Part shown: positions 6,013 to 9,248 of the stretch, piece by piece | Layout: the number at the start of each line of letters is the position of its first letter | Position numbering within the stretch: the first letter of the stretch is position 1 | DNA from: Oscillospiraceae bacterium | GTDB taxonomy: Bacteria; Bacillota; Clostridia; Oscillospirales; CAG-272 | NCBI GenBank assembly: GCA_009779295.1 | Contig: WREN01000075.1 | Coordinates: 1-9,248, forward strand | DNA: 9,248 nucleotides | Reading direction: 5' to 3' | Made by a program: the position numbers and the translations under genes | Notes under the pieces: model-generated | Database searches by the model: none | Told to the model about the DNA's origin: nothing | Seen by the model: the letters and a program-made list of their open reading frames with translations, nothing else

Positions 6013-7458
6013 TTATCCGTGAAGTTCTATATATTCTGTACAAGCTTTGATATAATTGTCAAGCTGTTTCTGCCATGAATTCATATTCGAATCCATATAC
6101 GATATAAAATTATCGCCTTTTCCGTTCATCAATATATACGTTACGGGGTGAATTCCGCTGACGATACCCAAATCATAAACAGTGTTGTTAAAAATAATAT
6201 CAAGCATTTCCATTGAATCGTTATCTCTTGAAATTTTTTGTCCCAATAATATATCGTAATATACCGGCACAAAGTTTTGCTGGCTGTAATATCCAAGCAA
6301 CTCGACGACTTTACCCGTCAGGTCCGGATCGGAGGCCGTCATAGGTACCGCTAAAAATCCCGACCAGTTTAATGTCAGATAATTCTCCTGTTTTTCATCC
6401 CATTTCGGAAACGGAAGTATGCCAAAATCGATCTCCATCGAACGGAATGTAGGCGCGAGGCTCAAAATCACGTTATAGAATAACGCCTTTCCCGCCGCAA
6501 AATCAATTGGCGGTACTCCGCCTACATTAGGGTCATACTCGATTTTATAATCCCAGCCATACGACGCGTTGTTTGAGCGCAGAAGATAATATAGTTTCTC
6601 AAATAATTGAATAGTTCTTTCCGAATCAACAATAATCTGCGGAATTCCGTCGCCGTCGGTCTTTACCATATAAATATCCGCGCTTATGGGAAATCCTCCC
6701 ATCATCCAACTAAATTCACTCACAAAACCGTATTGGTCCTCTTCGTCAAATATACCGTCGCCGTTTATATCCATTGAACCTTTTATAGATAATTCGGTAA
6801 GTTTATCCCACGTCCATTTACTCTCGCTCACAAGGTCGTAGAAATTACCGAGCTGCAAGTTCTCCTGCAATTGTTTATTAAAGAATATCGAGCAAACATT
6901 TTTTAATAGAAAATCATTCGATACATAACCCAACATTCCGTTTATTTCAAATGTGTCTCTCATACTTTTATGCCAGTATGATTTTTCCATGTCGGTATTC
7001 GGTATGTCGTTCCAGTTCAGTATCAGCGAATCGGAAATATTTGTAATAATATCCTGCGCGCAATGAGTGATCAAAAGATCATAATCAGGAAGTCCGCTCT
7101 GTACCGTTTTGCGCAGTACAGGCAGGATAGTTGTGATTATCCCCGGCTGATACCAGTCGATTTCTATGCCGAGTTCTTCATTGATTGTTTGTAACCGTTC
7201 ATACGCGGCGTCATTCATCACCTCGCCGTTTAAATCCTCGACAAAAGCAAAATCCAACAAACCTTGTATAGGATATAATATCGTGAATTTCCTGCCGTTA
7301 TAATTATTATCAGTGAAGATCGGTTTCTCGCTTGGGATTGTTGTTACTTCCGCAGCAGTTGTATCATCGGCTTTAGTTTCATCAGGCGCGTTTGTTTTAT
7401 TCCCGCAGGCGGAAAAAAGTATTAATATCAATAACAATATTGCAATCTTTTTCATCAT
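6013..7458 (-). CDS. ABC transporter extracellular solute-binding lipoprotein (probable sugar-binding, family 1)
   Basis: A 481-residue lipoprotein. Residues 1-18 form a signal peptide (Met-Met-Lys-Lys, a run of Ile/Leu, then the lipobox Phe-Ser-Ala-Cys with lipidated Cys18). A flexible Asp/Thr/Ala-rich linker (19-48) follows. The mature domain has the layout of family 1 carbohydrate-binding proteins: a first strand (Gly-Arg-Lys-Phe-Thr-Ile-Leu), Asp-Tyr-Asp-Leu-Leu (125-129), Trp-Thr-Trp-Asp-Lys-Leu (215-220), and Asp-Phe-Ala-Ala-Gly-Lys-Ala-Leu-Phe (319-327). An EF-hand-like Asp-Ile-Asn-Gly-Asp-Gly loop (230-241) precedes Asp-Gln-Tyr-Gly-Phe and may bind calcium. It sits outside the membrane and delivers a ligand to an ABC importer. 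No permease or ATPase gene is in the window. Two consecutive ATGs (7458, 7455) are possible starts. The ribosome binding site AGGATGG lies inside the end of the isomerase gene, whose stop is 3 bp upstream, so translation is probably coupled. Confidence 0.9.
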   Translation of the reverse strand: MMKKIAILLLILILFSACGNKTNAPDETKADDTTAAEVTTIPSEKPIFTDNNYNGRKFTILYPIQGLLDFAFVEDLNGEVMNDAAYERLQTINEELGIEIDWYQPGIITTILPVLRKTVQSGLPDYDLLITHCAQDIITNISDSLILNWNDIPNTDMEKSYWHKSMRDTFEINGMLGYVSNDFLLKNVCSIFFNKQLQENLQLGNFYDLVSESKWTWDKLTELSIKGSMDINGDGIFDEEDQYGFVSEFSWMMGGFPISADIYMVKTDGDGIPQIIVDSERTIQLFEKLYYLLRSNNASYGWDYKIEYDPNVGGVPPIDFAAGKALFYNVILSLAPTFRSMEIDFGILPFPKWDEKQENYLTLNWSGFLAVPMTASDPDLTGKVVELLGYYSQQNFVPVYYDILLGQKISRDNDSMEMLDIIFNNTVYDLGIVSGIHPVTYILMNGKGDNFISYMDSNMNSWQKQLDNYIKACTEYIELHG

Positions 7459-7461
7459 ATA

Positions 7462-8277
7462 TCACCATCCTAACGATTTCAAGTATTCCCTGCTCTTCTT
7501 TGCTGCTTCAAGTGACGTGCAGTCGTTCGAGTTATCCTGCTCCACGATAACATATTCCGCTCCGCTTGCTACTGCAGCTTCGAGTATCGGCGGGAAATCC
7601 TGCACGCCGTATCCAACCGGTTTGAATCCGAATTTCACGTTAGCTTCGGCCTTTTTGTCTATGCCGATGAGTTCATACATATTTTCGGATTTGCTGCCTA
7701 CGAAATCTTTCAAATGAACCGTAGGACATCTGCCGGCGTATTTTTTAATATAAGCCGCGGGACATTCCCCCGCAACTTTTACCCAGCACGTATCGATCTG
7801 CGTTTGCAGATATTCGGGAGATATAGTTTCGTACATGTAATCGAATCCGAATACATCGCCTTCAACTTTCACAAATTCAAAGTCGTGGTTGTGGTATGAA
7901 AGGATAACGCCTTTGTCCTTACACGCTTTACCTATCTTCACAATATCGTCCAGAACCTGCTTGAATCCGTCCTGACCAGGACGCAATCCGTCGTCAAGAT
8001 ACGGAATGGCGATGTATTTACAGCCTATCGTAATATAATCGTCGATGACTTTTTCCAAATCAGCGTTCAAATCCGCGAGCGCTACGTGCGCGGAAATAGC
8101 AATCAATCCGATATCGTCAAATATCTTACGCATGTCCGCGGGGTTCATGCCGTAGAACCCCGCCGCTTCAACGTAATCGTAACCCATGTCTTTTATCGCC
8201 TGCATTGTTGCTTTAAAATTTTTTTCTGCAAAATCCCTTACTGTGTAAATTTGCAATCCGACCGGTAATGTTTTCAT
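7462..8277 (-). CDS. Sugar phosphate isomerase/epimerase (xylose isomerase-like TIM barrel)
   Basis: A 271-residue protein of the AP endonuclease 2/xylose-isomerase-like TIM-barrel family. It starts with the typical Val-Gly-Leu-Gln-Ile-Tyr-Thr-Val-Arg-Asp (6-15) and has Tyr-Val-Glu-Ala-Ala-Gly (35-40), Ser-Ala-His (62-64) and Ser-Tyr-His-Asn-His-Asp-Phe-Glu-Phe (127-135). Likely metal ligands are Glu134, Asp162 (Gln-Ile-Asp-Thr-Cys-Trp), His188 (Val-His-Leu-Lys-Asp) and Glu246 (Ile-Val-Glu-Gln-Asp). The family interconverts or dehydrates sugars and inositols, and this branch is often annotated IolE-like, but the exact substrate is not readable. It is a full-length cytosolic protein. GGAGGAG lies 8 nt before its ATG, and the ATGA overlap with the stop of the upstream glycosidase-like gene indicates coupled translation. 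Confidence 0.9.
   Translation of the reverse strand: MKTLPVGLQIYTVRDFAEKNFKATMQAIKDMGYDYVEAAGFYGMNPADMRKIFDDIGLIAISAHVALADLNADLEKVIDDYITIGCKYIAIPYLDDGLRPGQDGFKQVLDDIVKIGKACKDKGVILSYHNHDFEFVKVEGDVFGFDYMYETISPEYLQTQIDTCWVKVAGECPAAYIKKYAGRCPTVHLKDFVGSKSENMYELIGIDKKAEANVKFGFKPVGYGVQDFPPILEAAVASGAEYVIVEQDNSNDCTSLEAAKKSREYLKSLGW
8138..8163. repeat. 9-bp GC-rich inverted repeat inside the isomerase gene
   Basis: GCGGGGTTC (8138-8146) pairs with GAACCCCGC (8155-8163) around an 8-nt loop. The stem is strong, but no T-run follows on either strand. It may only reflect codons for Ala-Gly-Phe-Tyr-Gly-Met-Asn-Pro-Ala. Confidence 0.6.
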
Positions 8278-9248
8278 TTTATTTTCTCCTCCACAAATTT
8301 AATATCTTTCAGGACGTTTTCAACACAAGTCCTGATTCTTTGTAATTTTTCAATCTTCCCTACTTCAATTTCGTCTAATTGATTTAATATCCATATCATA
8401 GTTTCGCGGTAAGCGAGCAATCCGTCGAGATACATAACGTTTTCGCCGAGGTCGCAGCGTTCATGCAGATAATACGGAATTCCCGGTTCTGTTCCTATTA
8501 CCCACTCCAAAAATATCTCGCCGAGATATTTTTTCTCCATGTATAATTGATTGACGTTTTCGAAATAGGATGTTTCCGCTTTGATGAAAATCTCGGTGAG
8601 TTTATCGCCGGATTCCATGTTTTTCGGTTCGTACAATTCTTCAACCGATTCGCGTATGATGGATTTAATATCGCGCTCGGAATCTAACATTATCTTACCC
8701 AAGCACATTATTGTCATTTCTACGCTCGGATTGATCGTCGCGCCCATGTAAGGTTCAGCGGCACGCGCGCCTTTGCGGTAATCTTCCTGCAAGAATCCGC
8801 CCGAACGCAATACCGTAGGCAGGAACCACCGCAGTTTATCCCAGCGCTGCGGCATGTAAACCCATGTGCAGCTCGCTGTGCCGAACGCGCATTTCAACTC
8901 TTTGAACGCGCGCTCGCGGTATTCACCGAGGATGTATAAACAGCGGTGTCCCGGGTCGATAAGATAATCAATACGGCTGCTCATATCAACAAGCGCCTGA
9001 AAATCTTCCTCGCAGGCAACAAAAGTTCCCCACGGCAGATAACCGCACATGTTCACCATTATCAAAGCGTCGTTCTTTCTCTCCCTGATATAATCCGCGC
9101 ACATACCGTTAATTTTACTGTAATATACCATGTCGCTGATTTCCGCGCATTTTTCGCAGCGGCAGCGCCCTTGGTCTGACGCTTCCAAATGATAACCGTC
9201 AAACCCAAACGAGAGCACATAATCCAAAACCTTTTTCATCCATTCGAA
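8274..9248 (-). CDS. Probable glycoside-hydrolase-like TIM-barrel protein (DUF4838-type), 5' truncated
   Basis: The frame is open to the right edge, reading Phe-Glu-Trp before the Met at 9239, so that Met need not be the start and the N-terminal part is missing. About 324 residues are present. Near the edge is Asp-Gly-Tyr-His-Leu-Glu-Ala-Ser-Asp followed by a Cys-x-Cys-x-x-Cys motif (Cys26, 28 and 31 counted from the 9239 Met). Polysaccharide-related DUF4838 and alpha-glucuronidase-like barrels have a similar acidic residue followed by Cys-x-Cys-x-x-Cys. The next segment (Ala-Leu-Ile-Met-Val-Asn-Met-Cys-Gly-Tyr-Leu-Pro) looks like the following barrel strand. The C-terminal half is helical, ending Phe-Val-Glu-Glu-Lys-Ile-Lys. 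The acidic pair in the first motif may be catalytic, but this is inference. Whether the full protein is secreted cannot be seen. It is the first visible gene of the - strand operon and overlaps the isomerase start by 4 bp. Confidence 0.6.
   Translation of the reverse strand, partial: FEWMKKVLDYVLSFGFDGYHLEASDQGRCRCEKCAEISDMVYYSKINGMCADYIRERKNDALIMVNMCGYLPWGTFVACEEDFQALVDMSSRIDYLIDPGHRCLYILGEYRERAFKELKCAFGTASCTWVYMPQRWDKLRWFLPTVLRSGGFLQEDYRKGARAAEPYMGATINPSVEMTIMCLGKIMLDSERDIKSIIRESVEELYEPKNMESGDKLTEIFIKAETSYFENVNQLYMEKKYLGEIFLEWVIGTEPGIPYYLHERCDLGENVMYLDGLLAYRETMIWILNQLDEIEVGKIEKLQRIRTCVENVLKDIKFVEEKIK
8286..8292 (-). promoter_or_regulatory. Strong ribosome binding site for the isomerase gene
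   Basis: GGAGGAG lies 8 nt before the ATG at 8277, inside the last codons of the upstream gene. It fixes the isomerase start at the 4-bp overlap. Confidence 0.85.

Noticed and set aside
5715..6778. CCGTCGCCGTTTATA repeated in the esterase and binding-protein genes
   Set aside because: Both copies encode Ile-Asn-Gly-Asp-Gly and reflect similar codons rather than a DNA element.

Overview
The window looks like part of a carbohydrate-use region from a low-to-moderate GC, Gram-positive-type anaerobe, most likely an uncultured member of the Clostridia (Bacillota) from a gut or other plant-degrading community. This placement is an inference. It rests on strong GGAGG-type ribosome binding sites, a lipoprotein sugar-binding protein with an acidic Thr-rich linker after the lipobox, and a URO-D-like protein of a type I associate with such genomes. 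No rRNA, tRNA, CRISPR array or insertion sequence was seen.

Layout: (1) On the + strand, 2-325 is the end of a large protein whose tail resembles the C-terminal beta domain of alpha-L-fucosidase-like glycosidases. It is followed with no gap by a 402-residue URO-D/methyltransferase-superfamily protein (326-1534). (2) A hairpin at 1533-1562 overlaps the stop codons of two converging genes and should terminate both transcripts. (3) On the - strand, two homologous six-helix membrane proteins of unknown function lie in tandem (1561-2316 and 2456-3187). The first has its own consensus promoter, a 16-bp palindrome in its leader and a good ribosome binding site. The second has no recognisable start codon or ribosome binding site and directly follows the stop of the upstream phosphodiesterase gene. 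(4) From 3190 to the right edge, five tightly packed - strand genes form one operon. In transcription order they encode a glycosidase-like protein (cut by the window edge), a sugar isomerase/epimerase, a lipoprotein solute-binding protein, a two-domain esterase and a phosphodiesterase. Gaps are -4, 3, 27 and 30 bp.

How the genes may work together (inference): the lipoprotein captures a sugar or oligosaccharide for an ABC importer whose permeases lie outside the window. The enzymes without signal peptides (isomerase, esterase, phosphodiesterase) then modify it inside the cell. The + strand pair may belong to the same glycan theme.

The points most worth checking are the apparently lost start codon of the second membrane protein (ATA where the paralogue has ATG), a perfect 13-bp intragenic hairpin in the URO-D-like gene, the unclassified membrane-protein pair, and a URO-D-like protein in which a Tyr-Gly-Cys-Cys-Asp motif seems to replace the usual His-x-Cys metal motif. 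I did not find a clear, wholly new multi-gene system.
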